Below are positions 31,879-41,100 of a DNA stretch of 64,000 nucleotides, in pieces. Positions within the stretch are counted from its first letter, which is position 1; each line of letters begins with the position of its first letter. The notes below the pieces were generated by a model. The model worked only from the letters and a program-made list of their open reading frames with translations, had not been told where the DNA came from and ran no database searches. The stretch lies in the NCBI GenBank assembly GCA_001442985.1, contig LDYB01000025.1, forward strand, positions 171,294 to 235,293. Reading direction: 5' to 3'. This DNA comes from Armatimonadetes bacterium DC. Its GTDB lineage: Bacteria > Armatimonadota > Fimbriimonadia > Fimbriimonadales > GBS-DC. Position numbers and translations under genes: made by a program.

Positions 31879-34335
31879 TTACTCCTCCAGCATGTCTGTA
31901 ATATCCTCCACAATCACGGGTGTGCCCTGCCAGTGGAACACCTTGTAGCGCTGTCCTTTCTCCAGAATGGTGAAGTAGATGTCGGGGGCGCGGAGGTACT
32001 TGCCGCCCCACTTGTTGCCGGTGTAGCGCCCTTCCTCCCCCAGCCCTTCCTGCCACAGCTCGGCGCGGGTTTTCTCGATCACTCGCTGCTGGCTGGGGTC
32101 GGCGACTGCCGACTCAAAAGGTCCCTGCAGGCGGATAAAGCGCGTGATGGCGTTCTCCGCAGGGCGTCCTTTGCGCAGGATAGAAATAATCGTGTTCACA
32201 TCGGCGCTGGCGAACTGGCGTTCCAGTGCGCTGTCGTAGATTGCCAGAATGTGGGCGTTCTCCAGCAGGTATTTCTGGAGCTTGCCCCCGAAGCCCACAT
32301 CGAGCCAGCTGTTGGAGCAGATGAACACATGCATCCCGCCCGGTTTCAGCAGCTGCAGGGCGCGGGCGTAGAAGTAGACATAGAGGTCGGAGCGCCCTTC
32401 GGCGGCATCGGGATAGGCTTTGAGGAGCATGTCTTTGTTCGGGATGAGCTCCTGTCGCACATAGGGCGGGTTCGCCAGAATGATATCGAAGCCGCCCTCT
32501 CGAAACACTTCGGCGAACTCCACGCGCCAGTCGAAGCCCTGCACGGGTTTGTCCGCGTGAGTCCAGACTCGGATTTCCTCACGCAGCGCGTCAATCTGCT
32601 CGCGGAGCTGGCGTTTTTGCTCGTCGCTGTGTTCGCGCAGGTACTGGGCTTTGAGATTCTCGTACTCTTCAATCTGCTGGCGGCGGAACATATCGGCTTG
32701 TTGCCCACCCTGTGGATCGGGCGCGGTGAGGCTGTCGCCCACCTCGATTTTGAAATCCAGATTGGGCAGCGACACATCGGCGTCGGGGTCGTCCAGCGGG
32801 TGGCGGGTGTCGTCCACCACCAGGCTCAGCCACAGGCGCAGGCGGGCGATTTCCACCGCGAAGGGGTCTATATCCACGCCGTAAAGGTTGTTCTGGATAA
32901 TCTCCAGTTTGCGCTGGTAGAGCGTTTCGGGGTCGAGGTGCTTTTGCTCAAACAAGATGGTGCGCAGTTCCAGCAGTTCCTGAAGCATGCCCAGCAGGTA
33001 GGCGCCGCTGCCGCAGGCGGGGTCGCATACGCGCACGGTTTTGAGAGCCTTCAGCACCGCTTCGGGGTCGCGCAGGCGGCTGCTGTCGCGCCCGTCGACG
33101 AACTGGGCAATCGCCTCGGGCGTTTCGCGCGTGGCGGACTGAAGATAGCTCTTGAGCGCCTCGCGACACATGAACGCCACCACGGGGCGTGGGGTGTAGT
33201 AACTGCCCGATTCGTGCCGTCCCGTAACCAGCTCCTCGAACACCTTGCCCAGCATTTCGGGGTCTACGGCGACCTCCACCTCCATCGGCGTGCTTTCGGT
33301 GATGGTGAAGTTGTAGCGGTAGAACAGGTCGCTCAAGAGCGTGCCAATTAGCGCGTCGGGCACGCGAATGTTTTCCTGTTTATCTTGCTCGTCTGCTTCG
33401 AATAGCCCGCCGTTGAGGTAGGGCACTTCGCCGATGAGGTCGGTCAGCAGCCCGCCCTGATTGATGCGCATCAGGTTGCGGTGCTGGGGGTTGTTCAGCC
33501 CGCCGAAGAAGAGGGGCTTGAGGCGCGTGGCGTAGAAGTCGCCCGCTGTCGTAGCACGGGCATCTTGCCCGTGTGTGTTTGTGTTCGCGGGCAGGATACC
33601 CGCGCTACTGTGGCTTGCCCAGAGCGCTCTCAGATAGTCAGTGCGCCCGTTGAAGCGTAACCAGCCCTTGCGCTCCAGGAAGCGGAGGAACATCAGGCGG
33701 TTGAAGAGTTTTAGCACGAACTGGCGTCGGGCTTCTTCGTCCGGGATGCCTTCAATCTGGCGCACTGCCTGCTCAAAGAGCCGGCTGTATGCCTCAAAGA
33801 AGCGGTCGGTGACTTTTTCAACATTGAAAGCCTCTTCCACTTGCTGGCGCAGGTTTTCGGGTGACACATCGGGAACGGTAGCCAGCGCCATCAGGATTTC
33901 GAGGTCGGTTCGGGTGGGGGCATTTGGGTCTATTGGGAGCGTGCGGATGACCGTTGTGATACGCCCTGTGGTGTCTTTGAGTATCGGGCGCGGGTGGACG
34001 AACAGCAGCGTGCGTTCAGAGGTGTCTTCTGGCTGAACCACGAACAGGAACTCGTACTGCGGGTAGCGTCGATAAAGGGGTTCTATGATCTGGCGCAGAT
34101 GCGTGCGTCGGGCGGTATGGGTGCGCAGGTGATAGAGGCGCAGGGTATCGCGCACATCGCCCAAAAGAAACGCCTCCTTGATGTGCTGACGCGCAGAGGC
34201 AGGAAGTTCGTCCATCTCCTGCGCAGGAAGAGGGTTATTCAGCATATGGTAGCCCAGTACGCGCCACAAACGAACCCCTTCTGTGGGAGACTGGTAGCTC
34301 TGCAAGGCGTCGCGCAGTTCCTTTTCCGTGGGCAT
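31879..34335 (-). CDS. N6-adenine DNA methyltransferase, catalytic half (Eco57I/type IIG-like)
   Basis: 818 residues from the ATG at 34335. N-terminal domain (about 70-190, IIEPLYRRYPQYEFLFVVQ), helical region, then the methyltransferase: motif I DPACGSGAYLL at 438, NNLYGVDIDPFAVEIARLRL, and motif IV ILANPPYVRQE with NPPY at 622-625. It ends after KWGGKYLRAPDIYFTILEKG, where one-piece relatives run on into a specificity domain. SAM-dependent adenine methylation is well supported. No nuclease motif was recognised. Residues about 243-264 are encoded by an inserted REP-like repeat. The start upstream at 34470 was rejected as read-through. Confidence 0.88.
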   Translation of the reverse strand: MPTEKELRDALQSYQSPTEGVRLWRVLGYHMLNNPLPAQEMDELPASARQHIKEAFLLGDVRDTLRLYHLRTHTARRTHLRQIIEPLYRRYPQYEFLFVVQPEDTSERTLLFVHPRPILKDTTGRITTVIRTLPIDPNAPTRTDLEILMALATVPDVSPENLRQQVEEAFNVEKVTDRFFEAYSRLFEQAVRQIEGIPDEEARRQFVLKLFNRLMFLRFLERKGWLRFNGRTDYLRALWASHSSAGILPANTNTHGQDARATTAGDFYATRLKPLFFGGLNNPQHRNLMRINQGGLLTDLIGEVPYLNGGLFEADEQDKQENIRVPDALIGTLLSDLFYRYNFTITESTPMEVEVAVDPEMLGKVFEELVTGRHESGSYYTPRPVVAFMCREALKSYLQSATRETPEAIAQFVDGRDSSRLRDPEAVLKALKTVRVCDPACGSGAYLLGMLQELLELRTILFEQKHLDPETLYQRKLEIIQNNLYGVDIDPFAVEIARLRLWLSLVVDDTRHPLDDPDADVSLPNLDFKIEVGDSLTAPDPQGGQQADMFRRQQIEEYENLKAQYLREHSDEQKRQLREQIDALREEIRVWTHADKPVQGFDWRVEFAEVFREGGFDIILANPPYVRQELIPNKDMLLKAYPDAAEGRSDLYVYFYARALQLLKPGGMHVFICSNSWLDVGFGGKLQKYLLENAHILAIYDSALERQFASADVNTIISILRKGRPAENAITRFIRLQGPFESAVADPSQQRVIEKTRAELWQEGLGEEGRYTGNKWGGKYLRAPDIYFTILEKGQRYKVFHWQGTPVIVEDITDMLEE
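33551..33608. repeat. REP-like repeat inserted in the methyltransferase coding sequence
   Basis: An outer GTAGC (33551-33555)/GCTAC (33604-33608) encloses two hairpins: ACGGGCA-TCT-TGCCCGT (33556-33572) and CGCGGG-CAGGATA-CCCGCG (33586-33604). On the minus strand it reads through in frame as AGILPANTNTHGQDARAT, a peptide pattern typical of translated REP elements. Confidence 0.8.
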
Positions 34336-34457
34336 AGTCGTTCTATACCACACATGCAACAGAACTCCTGCCTGCAGAGCCAGCGCAAAGCGATGGAAAA
34401 ACCACCCCCATCCTGTGGAATAACCCCTTTGCAGTCGCACTGAGGAGGAACTTGACG

Positions 34458-35321
34458 ATGGCAACGACACTCAAAACCGTCTCATCGGCAGAGGAGCTGA
34501 TTGGCAAATTGCAGGACCTGCCCAGCCTCCCCGCAGTGGTGATGCAGGTCTATCAGATGGCGGACGACCCGAATGTGCATGCGCAGCAGCTGGCGTATGA
34601 GATTGGGAAAGACCAGGGGTTCACCGCGCGCCTGCTGCGGGTGGCGAACTCGGCTTATTACGGCATGAGCCGCCAGGTGGGCACGATTGAGGAAGCGGTG
34701 GTCGTGCTGGGTATGAACACCGTCAAAAATTTAGCCCTGATTGCGGCGACCTACCCCCTATTTCAGCGGGCGCTGATTGGCTACACGCCCCATGTGAGCG
34801 GGCTGTGGATGCACTCGATGGCGGTGGGACTGATTGCCCAGACGGGCACGCGCGTGTTTGATACCCCCGTGCGCAACGAAGCATTTACGGCGGGGTTGCT
34901 CCACGATGTGGGGAAGCTGGTCATCAGCTCGGCACTGCCCGACTGGATGGGCGACCTGTACGATATGGTGGTGCATCGGCGCATGCCCGTGCATGAGGCG
35001 GAAAAAGAGCTGTTCGGGTTCACCCATGAAGAGGTGGGCGCCCTGCTGGTGGAACGGTGGAAGCTGCCGCCCCGTATCGCCGCGCTCATTCGGGCGCATC
35101 ACCAGTCGCTGGCGACGGGCGACCGCGCCTGCGCTCTGATTGAGTACGCCGACTACTGCGCCAACCAGCTGGGCTATATGATGAACCCTGACGCGCCGCC
35201 CGAACCTTTTGATACCCGCGTGCTGAATGTGCTGGGCATCACGATTGAAGAATCCGACCAGTTCCTCAAGCGTGCGGAAGAGGTGCTTCGCGCCTCGCAG
35301 AACCTGATGAGTCTCAAATAA
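34458..35321 (+). CDS. HDOD-domain signalling protein
   Basis: 287 residues from the ATG at 34458 (GGAGG at 34444-34448; a TTG at 34452 is too close). HDOD features: LQDLPSLPAVVMQVYQMADD, LLRVANSAYYGMSRQVGTIE, VLGMNTVKNLAL, and the HD-like GLLHDVGKLVISSAL, with His in RAHHQSLATGD. HDOD proteins bind or turn over signalling molecules, or act as scaffolds in regulation of motility and biofilm; most lack proven enzyme activity. Divergent from the methyltransferase gene. Confidence 0.93.
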   Translation: MATTLKTVSSAEELIGKLQDLPSLPAVVMQVYQMADDPNVHAQQLAYEIGKDQGFTARLLRVANSAYYGMSRQVGTIEEAVVVLGMNTVKNLALIAATYPLFQRALIGYTPHVSGLWMHSMAVGLIAQTGTRVFDTPVRNEAFTAGLLHDVGKLVISSALPDWMGDLYDMVVHRRMPVHEAEKELFGFTHEEVGALLVERWKLPPRIAALIRAHHQSLATGDRACALIEYADYCANQLGYMMNPDAPPEPFDTRVLNVLGITIEESDQFLKRAEEVLRASQNLMSLK

Positions 35322-35358
35322 CGCGGGAGGGAACACTACCCATAGCGCAGGGTCAGCG

Positions 35359-35366
35359 GGTATACT
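35359..35366 (+). promoter_or_regulatory. -10 element GGTATACT of the M23 peptidase gene
   Basis: TATACT with 5' GG, ending 7 bases before the ATG at 35374. Confidence 0.6.
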
Positions 35367-35373
35367 CTCCCTG

Positions 35374-36522
35374 ATGGGAGGATGGCGCGGAATCGCAATT
35401 GTCGTTGCCCTGCTGACCCTGCTGATGGGGGGGCTGCCCCAGGCCGATAAGCAGCAACAGCGTCAGCAGTTGCAGAGCCAGCTCCAGTCGCTTCAGGGCA
35501 AAATGGGAGCGCTCCGCTCCACCATCAACGAAAAGAAGCAACAGGAGCGCAAAGTCCGACGCGATATTGCCGAACTGGACGCCCAGATTGCCTCGGTTTC
35601 CAAACGCCTGCGCCAGACCCGCGCGGAACTCGCCTACGCCCGTAAGCGTCAGGCGGAGCTGGCGAAAAAGCTGGAAGTGCTCACAGCACGGCTCAAGCGT
35701 CGTGCCGAACTGCTTGCCCAGCGGCTCCGCTCCGCTTACAAGTACCGCAGTATCTCGGTGCTAACTTTGATTTCGGGCGCACGCAATTTACAGGAGCTCA
35801 GCAGCCGCAGCTACGCCCTCCGCCAGATTGTCAAAACCGACCGCCAGTTGCTGGATCAGGTACGCGCCGACCAGCAAGCCGTTGCCGAAGCGAAGGCGGA
35901 GATGGACGCCGTGGTGCGACGCATCAGCCGACTGGAAGCCAACCTGCGGGCGGAGGAGCAGGAGCTCAAAGACGCCCAGCAGGAGAAGAAAGAGACCCTT
36001 GAGGCGATTTCCAGAGAGCGCGCGCTCTATGAGCGTCAGCTGGCAATTCTGGAAGCCGAGTCGCAGGCGATTGCCCGACGCCTGCGTGCGCTGATGGAGA
36101 CAGGCGCCGGGCGCGCCCGCGCCGACAAACGCTGGTCAGGACGCTTCATCCGCCCCGTGAGCGGACGCATCACCTCCGGCTACGGCATGCGCGTGCATCC
36201 CATCTTCAAAGTGCGCCGTATGCACACGGGGATTGATATCTCCGCGCCGCACGGGACTCCCATCCGTGCCGCTGATGATGGCGTGGTGGTGGGCGCAGGC
36301 TACATTCGCGGCTATGGCAACACCGTGATTATTGACCACGGAGGCGGCGTGGCGACGCTCTACGCCCACTGCTCGGCGATTCTGGTCAGCGAGGGGCAGG
36401 AGGTCAAACGCGGTCAGACGATTGCCCGCGTTGGCAGCACGGGCTACGCCACAGGACCCCACCTCCACTTCGAAGTGCGCATTAATGGCGACCCCGTGAA
36501 CCCCGCCGAGTATGGGTTTTAG
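35374..36522 (+). CDS. EnvC-like M23 peptidase/murein hydrolase activator
   Basis: 382 residues. Signal peptide or anchor (1-22), long Gln/Arg-rich coiled coil (about 25-240, KQQQRQQLQSQLQSLQGKMG to YERQLAILEAESQAIARRL), then a LytM/M23 domain: SGYGMRVHPIF, MHTGIDISAPHGTPI, IDHGGGVATLYAHCS, TGPHLHFEVRING. The zinc ligands H-x3-D and H-x-H are present, so it may be an active endopeptidase rather than a pure activator. Acts on peptidoglycan, likely at division or growth sites. Confidence 0.93.
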   Translation: MGGWRGIAIVVALLTLLMGGLPQADKQQQRQQLQSQLQSLQGKMGALRSTINEKKQQERKVRRDIAELDAQIASVSKRLRQTRAELAYARKRQAELAKKLEVLTARLKRRAELLAQRLRSAYKYRSISVLTLISGARNLQELSSRSYALRQIVKTDRQLLDQVRADQQAVAEAKAEMDAVVRRISRLEANLRAEEQELKDAQQEKKETLEAISRERALYERQLAILEAESQAIARRLRALMETGAGRARADKRWSGRFIRPVSGRITSGYGMRVHPIFKVRRMHTGIDISAPHGTPIRAADDGVVVGAGYIRGYGNTVIIDHGGGVATLYAHCSAILVSEGQEVKRGQTIARVGSTGYATGPHLHFEVRINGDPVNPAEYGF

Positions 36523-36524
36523 CG

Positions 36525-37037
36525 ATGAAAATCCGCAAGCCGAACAACGATGAAGATTTGACCGCATGGCGGGCGTTCTTTGAGGCGTGCCGACGCCATC
36601 ACGAGAGCCTGCGCGGGCGTCTCCCCGAACACGCACTGGAACTGCTTAACCTGCAGGGCGTCGACGACGGGCTGCTGGTAGAAGCGGTCTACGAGCGCAA
36701 AACGCGCACGCTCCAGCTCACGCTCCGATGCGGGCATCTGCTGATGGGTTATTACGACCTGACGCTGGTGTTCCGCGAGGCTTCGCTCTCGCCCCACTCA
36801 CGCACGACTCTGCGACGCATCGCCGAAACAACGAAGGGCGACGGCATATGGGAATACGAGCTGTACCGCTTTGAGCTCGATACGACACCTTCTGGTGGCA
36901 TTATCCTGCGGCTGGAGTTTCTGGGGTTTTACGACGACCCGTGGTTTGAGGTGCGTTGCAAGGAGCTGCAATGGCACACGAAACCAGTGGCTGATCCCAA
37001 ACTGCCCGTAATTCCGCGGCGTTATCGGGAGGTCTGA
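36525..37037 (+). CDS. Hypothetical protein
   Basis: 170 residues starting 2 bases after the M23 stop. Soluble, mixed alpha/beta: FFEACRRHHESLRGRLPEHA, LRCGHLLMGYYDLTLVFREA, LRLEFLGFYDDPWFEVRCKE. Acidic/aromatic-rich C-terminus. It resembles DUF-type proteins of unknown function found sporadically in bacteria; I cannot name the family. Probably co-transcribed with the M23 gene. Confidence 0.7.
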   Translation: MKIRKPNNDEDLTAWRAFFEACRRHHESLRGRLPEHALELLNLQGVDDGLLVEAVYERKTRTLQLTLRCGHLLMGYYDLTLVFREASLSPHSRTTLRRIAETTKGDGIWEYELYRFELDTTPSGGIILRLEFLGFYDDPWFEVRCKELQWHTKPVADPKLPVIPRRYREV

Positions 37038-37081
37038 AAGGGAAACGCCCCGTTGCTAATTCGTCTAAAGAGTGGCAACTC

Positions 37082-37267
37082 GTGCCCACCTTCCCGCTGG
37101 CGTCGGGCACGCTCCACGCCGTTGTGGTGACCACCGCCAACGAGCGCGTGGAATCATGGTTCATCACAGAGGGTATCCAAATAGAGTTTCGCCCCGCTCC
37201 TCAAGAAGATTCGGGCGAAGGGGCGTTTGAGCATGTAGTCCATTACCAGCCCACGCCTGCGCCTTGA
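37082..37267 (+). CDS. Doubtful small ORF in a 318-base gap
   Basis: A GTG at 37082 opens 61 codons (GTLHAVVVTTANERVESWFI) with acceptable composition but no ribosome site. The frame is open upstream to near 37000 without a good start. It lies in the 37038-37355 gap, where the only other signal is the promoter of the next gene. Could be a remnant or non-coding. Confidence 0.2.
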   Translation: MPTFPLASGTLHAVVVTTANERVESWFITEGIQIEFRPAPQEDSGEGAFEHVVHYQPTPAP

Positions 37268-37316
37268 TTCTGACCCTAATGGAGTATGAAGGCATGCGCT
37301 TTGCCTCCGAAGGTCG

Positions 37317-37324
37317 GGTATCAT
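37317..37324 (+). promoter_or_regulatory. -10 element GGTATCAT of the pRiA4b-type gene
   Basis: TATCAT with 5' GG, about 31 bases before the ATG at 37356, followed by GGGAGG at 37344-37349. Confidence 0.5.
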
Positions 37325-37355
37325 CTGGCTGACAAGCTATTGCGGGAGGCAGAGC

Positions 37356-38081
37356 ATGCGAAAACGGCGCAACGAGTCTAAAGGCGTGTGTATGTATTGC
37401 CACACGGAGGTGGAGCGGAGCCGTATGGCAAAGCATCTCATAAGCTGCTCTGCGAGGCGGAAGGTCATCCAGCAGGCAGAGCAAAAGGAAGTTGCCCCTG
37501 AGCGCCTGTATCACCTGTTTGTGGAGGACGCCTGGCTGCCCGAATTCTGGCTCCATCTGGAGATGCGAGGCTCCAGCACCCTGAAAGAGCTGGATAAGTA
37601 CCTGCGTGCCATCTGGCTGGAGTGCTGCAACCATCTAAGCGACTTCCACGAAGTTATGCATGGCAAACGAGTGAAGAAATCGCTCCCCATTCAGGAAGTT
37701 TTCGATGAGACTGACGAGCTCCTGCACATCTACGATTACGGCACTTCTTCCGAGACCCTGATAACGGTGGTCGCTGTGCGTGAGGGCAAACCCACCACCC
37801 CTCACCCAATCGCTCTGATGGCACGCAACTGCATGCCCAATACTCAGTGTAGCCGCTGCGGTCAGCCAGCGAAGTGGTGGTGTTCGGAGTGCCTTGCTGA
37901 AACGGACGAAATAGTCCACCTCTGCGATGCTTGCAGGGAGGCACACTATCGGGAACACACGGAGGCGATTGGGGATGACGACTTGAGTTTTGAAGAGTAT
38001 CTGGAGGGGGTTTTTCCGCTGGTGAACTCGCCTCGATTGGGGATGTGTGGCTACACGGGTCCTGCGGAACCGCCCTACTGA
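37356..38081 (+). CDS. pRiA4b ORF-3-like protein with zinc fingers
   Basis: 241 residues. N-terminal zinc knuckle (CMYCHTEVERSRMAKHLISC). The central domain matches the pRiA4b ORF-3/IS1096-passenger family (FWLHLEMRGSSTLKELDKYL, LSDFHEVM, DELLHIYDYGTSSETLITVV). A C-terminal B-box-like cluster follows (CSRCGQPAKWWCSECLAETD, LCDACREAHYREH). The central family is often carried near mobile elements but its role is unknown. The zinc modules at both ends are unusual. Confidence 0.82.
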   Translation: MRKRRNESKGVCMYCHTEVERSRMAKHLISCSARRKVIQQAEQKEVAPERLYHLFVEDAWLPEFWLHLEMRGSSTLKELDKYLRAIWLECCNHLSDFHEVMHGKRVKKSLPIQEVFDETDELLHIYDYGTSSETLITVVAVREGKPTTPHPIALMARNCMPNTQCSRCGQPAKWWCSECLAETDEIVHLCDACREAHYREHTEAIGDDDLSFEEYLEGVFPLVNSPRLGMCGYTGPAEPPY

Positions 38082-38134
38082 GATGAACCACAGGCTATAG
38101 GACGCCCCCATATCTTTGATGCCCGCGCCCATCG

Positions 38135-38142
38135 GGTACAAT
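38135..38142 (+). promoter_or_regulatory. -10 element GGTACAAT of gyrA
   Basis: TACAAT with 5' GG, ending 8 bases before the gyrA ATG at 38151. Confidence 0.6.
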
Positions 38143-38150
38143 TGATTGCG

Positions 38151-41100
38151 ATGAGTACGCCGATAGGACGCGAGGTGCGCCAGGTTCCCGTCGAGGAGGA
38201 GATGAAACGCTCCTACCTCGACTATGCGATGAGCGTCATTATTGCCCGTGCGCTCCCCGATGTACGCGATGGTCTCAAACCCGTTCAGCGTCGAATCCTC
38301 TATGTGATGCGCGAGCTGGGCTTGACGCCCGACTCGGCGCACACCAAATCCGCCAAAGTGTGTGGCGAGACCACCGCGAACTATCACCCGCACGGTCAAG
38401 AAGTGGTCTACCCCACCTTAGTGCGCATGGCGCAGGATTTCAACATGCGCTACCCCCTGGTGGACGGTCAGGGGAACTTCGGGAGTATTGACGGCGATCC
38501 TCCGGCGGCGATGCGCTACTGCGTTACGGGCGAAACGCTGGTGCGTACCCCACAGGGTCTCATCCCGATAGCAGAGCTCGCGCAGTCGGAAGTGATTGAC
38601 CTGCCTGTGCGCTCGGCAGGCGGGCGCGTGAACCGAGCCACACGCTGGTTTGACTGTGGGGAACACCCGACTCTTCGTATTCGCACGCGCTACGGTTATG
38701 AGATTCAGGGCACGCCCAACCACCCTGTGCTGGTGTGCCTCGCGGATTCCGAAGGCAAGCCCCGACTGGCGTGGAAAACGCTTGACAGCCTGCAGGTGGG
38801 CGATTACCTCGTGATTGACAGGGGTGAAAGCGAAGACCCCGCCGAGCCAGTGGACCTGACGCCATATCACCTGACTTTCCCTGAAGGCTCGCGTGTGCGC
38901 CAGTATAGCCTCCCCCGGCAACTGGATGAGGCGCTGGCGACCCTGATGGGCGCTCTGATTGCCGAAGGCACGCTTGGCTCGGATCGTGTAGAGTTCACCT
39001 GCACCCCGGGCGAGTTCGCGACGGAGTTTGTCCGATGCTGGCAGCAGAGCTTCCCCGACTGTCGCCTGCACCAGTGGCTACGCGAGCCTGTTGGGTTCGG
39101 CAAGCGCCCCTTCTGGCAGATGCAGGTGGTGAGCCAGCAGGTGGTGCGGTTTCTGAACAACCTGGGGCTGCAGGGGCGTTCGTCAGAGCGGGCAGTCCCG
39201 GAAGTGATTCTGCGGGCGCCGCGGGCGATTCAGGCTGCCTTCCTGCGGGCACTGTTTGAGGGAGACGGCGCGGTAGAGCGCTCCGGGCGGAGCCTGATGC
39301 GCGTCAGCCTTGTGTCTGCCAGCCGCCGCCTGCTCGCGCAAGTGCAGGTGATGCTCCTCGCGTTCGGCATCGTGGCGCGTCTGTATAAAGAGAAACGGAA
39401 TAGCACCTATCGGCTCATCATCGCGGGCGCGGAGGATCTGCAGAAGTACCAGCGCCATATCGGCTTCCTTTCACAGGCGAAAAGCAAAGCCCTTGCAGAG
39501 GTAATCGAGTCGCTCTCGGGGAAGGTGCTTTCCAAGAGCGACAAAGTGCCCTTCCTGAGCGCGTATGTACGACGGGTCGCCCAACGCCATCGCGAATGGC
39601 TTGGTAAACACAACTTTGACCGCCTCAGCCGCCTGACCGACGCGCTTCCGAAACTGCTGGAGGCACTTAGCCCCGAAGACGCTGAGTTCCTCTGCGCCCT
39701 CGTGGAAAACCGCTACTTCTTTGATCCCGTTGCGACGATTGAAGAAGCGGGCATCCAGCGAGTTTACTCCATTCGGGTGGAGAGCGAGTGCCACTCGTTT
39801 GTCGCGAACGGCTTCATCAACCATAACACCGAGGTACGCCTCACGCCGATTGCGATGGAGATGCTCGCCGATATCGAGAAGGAAACCGTCGACTGGATGC
39901 CCAACTATCTGCAGAGTACCGAGGAGCCGACGGTGTTGCCCGCGCGCTTCCCGAACCTGCTGTGCAACGGCGGGAGCGGAATCGCCGTCGGCATGGCGAC
40001 CAACATCCCCCCGCACAACCTGAGCGAGGTAGTGGACGCACTGATCTATCGGCTGGAGCATCCCAACTGTTCGCTGGACGCGATTATGAAGCTGCTGCCC
40101 GGACCCGACTTCCCCACAGGGGGGCTGATTCTGGGCACACGGGGCATCCGACAGGCGTATGAAACGGGGCGCGGCAGTATCGTGATGCAGGCGAAAACCC
40201 AGATTGAACCGCTGGATGGGGGCAAAAGCGCGATTGTGATTACCGAAGTGCCCTATCAGGTGAGCAAGGCACGCCTGATTGAACAGATTGCGCAGCTGGT
40301 CAAGTCGGGCAAGATTGAGGGCATCACCGATATTGCCGACTACTCCGACCGCACGGGCATGCGCGTGGTGATTGAACTGCGCCGCGATGTGAACCCCAAC
40401 CGCATGCTCAACACGCTGTTGAAGCACACGGCGATGCGCACCACCTTCGGCGCGATTCTGCTGGCGCTGGTGGATAATGTGCCGCGCGTGATGAGCCTGC
40501 TGGATTTGATGGACCACTACCTCCAGCATCGGCGCACGGTGATTGAGCGGCGCACCCGCTACGAACTCTACCGCGCCAAGTCGCGCGCCCACATTCTGGA
40601 AGGCTTGCAGATTGCGCTCAACTTTCTGGACGAGATTATTCGCCTGATTCGTAGCTCCGAGACCGCCGAGGTCGCGCGGCGCGAGATGATCCGCCGCTTC
40701 GGGCTGACCGCGTTGCAGGCGGACGCGATTCTGGCGATGCAACTGCGTCAGCTGGCGCGACTGGAACAGGAAAAAGTCGCCGAGGAGTATCGCGGGCTGC
40801 TGCGCGAGATTACACGACTGGAGCATATCCTCTCCGACCCGCGTATGGTGGAAAGCATCATGAAAGACGAGCTGCGCGCCCTCAAAGAGAAGCACGGCGA
40901 CGCACGGCGCACCCGTATCGTTGCCCGCGAGGCAGAAGATATCTCCGAAGAAGACCTCATCCCCGAAGAGGAGACGCTCGTGCTGATTACGCGCGACGGC
41001 TACATCAAGCGCGTCTCGCTGGACGCCTACCGCTCGCAAAAGCGCGGCGGCAAGGGTGTGATTGCCACCACCGCCCGCGAAGAGGACGAGGTGGAACACC

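Noticed and set aside
26063..34335. Calling the island DISARM or BREX
   Set aside because: No DUF1998 protein, no DrmB, no PglZ or BrxC-type ATPase in the locus; only the methyltransferase and PLD/SNF2 parts are shared in kind.
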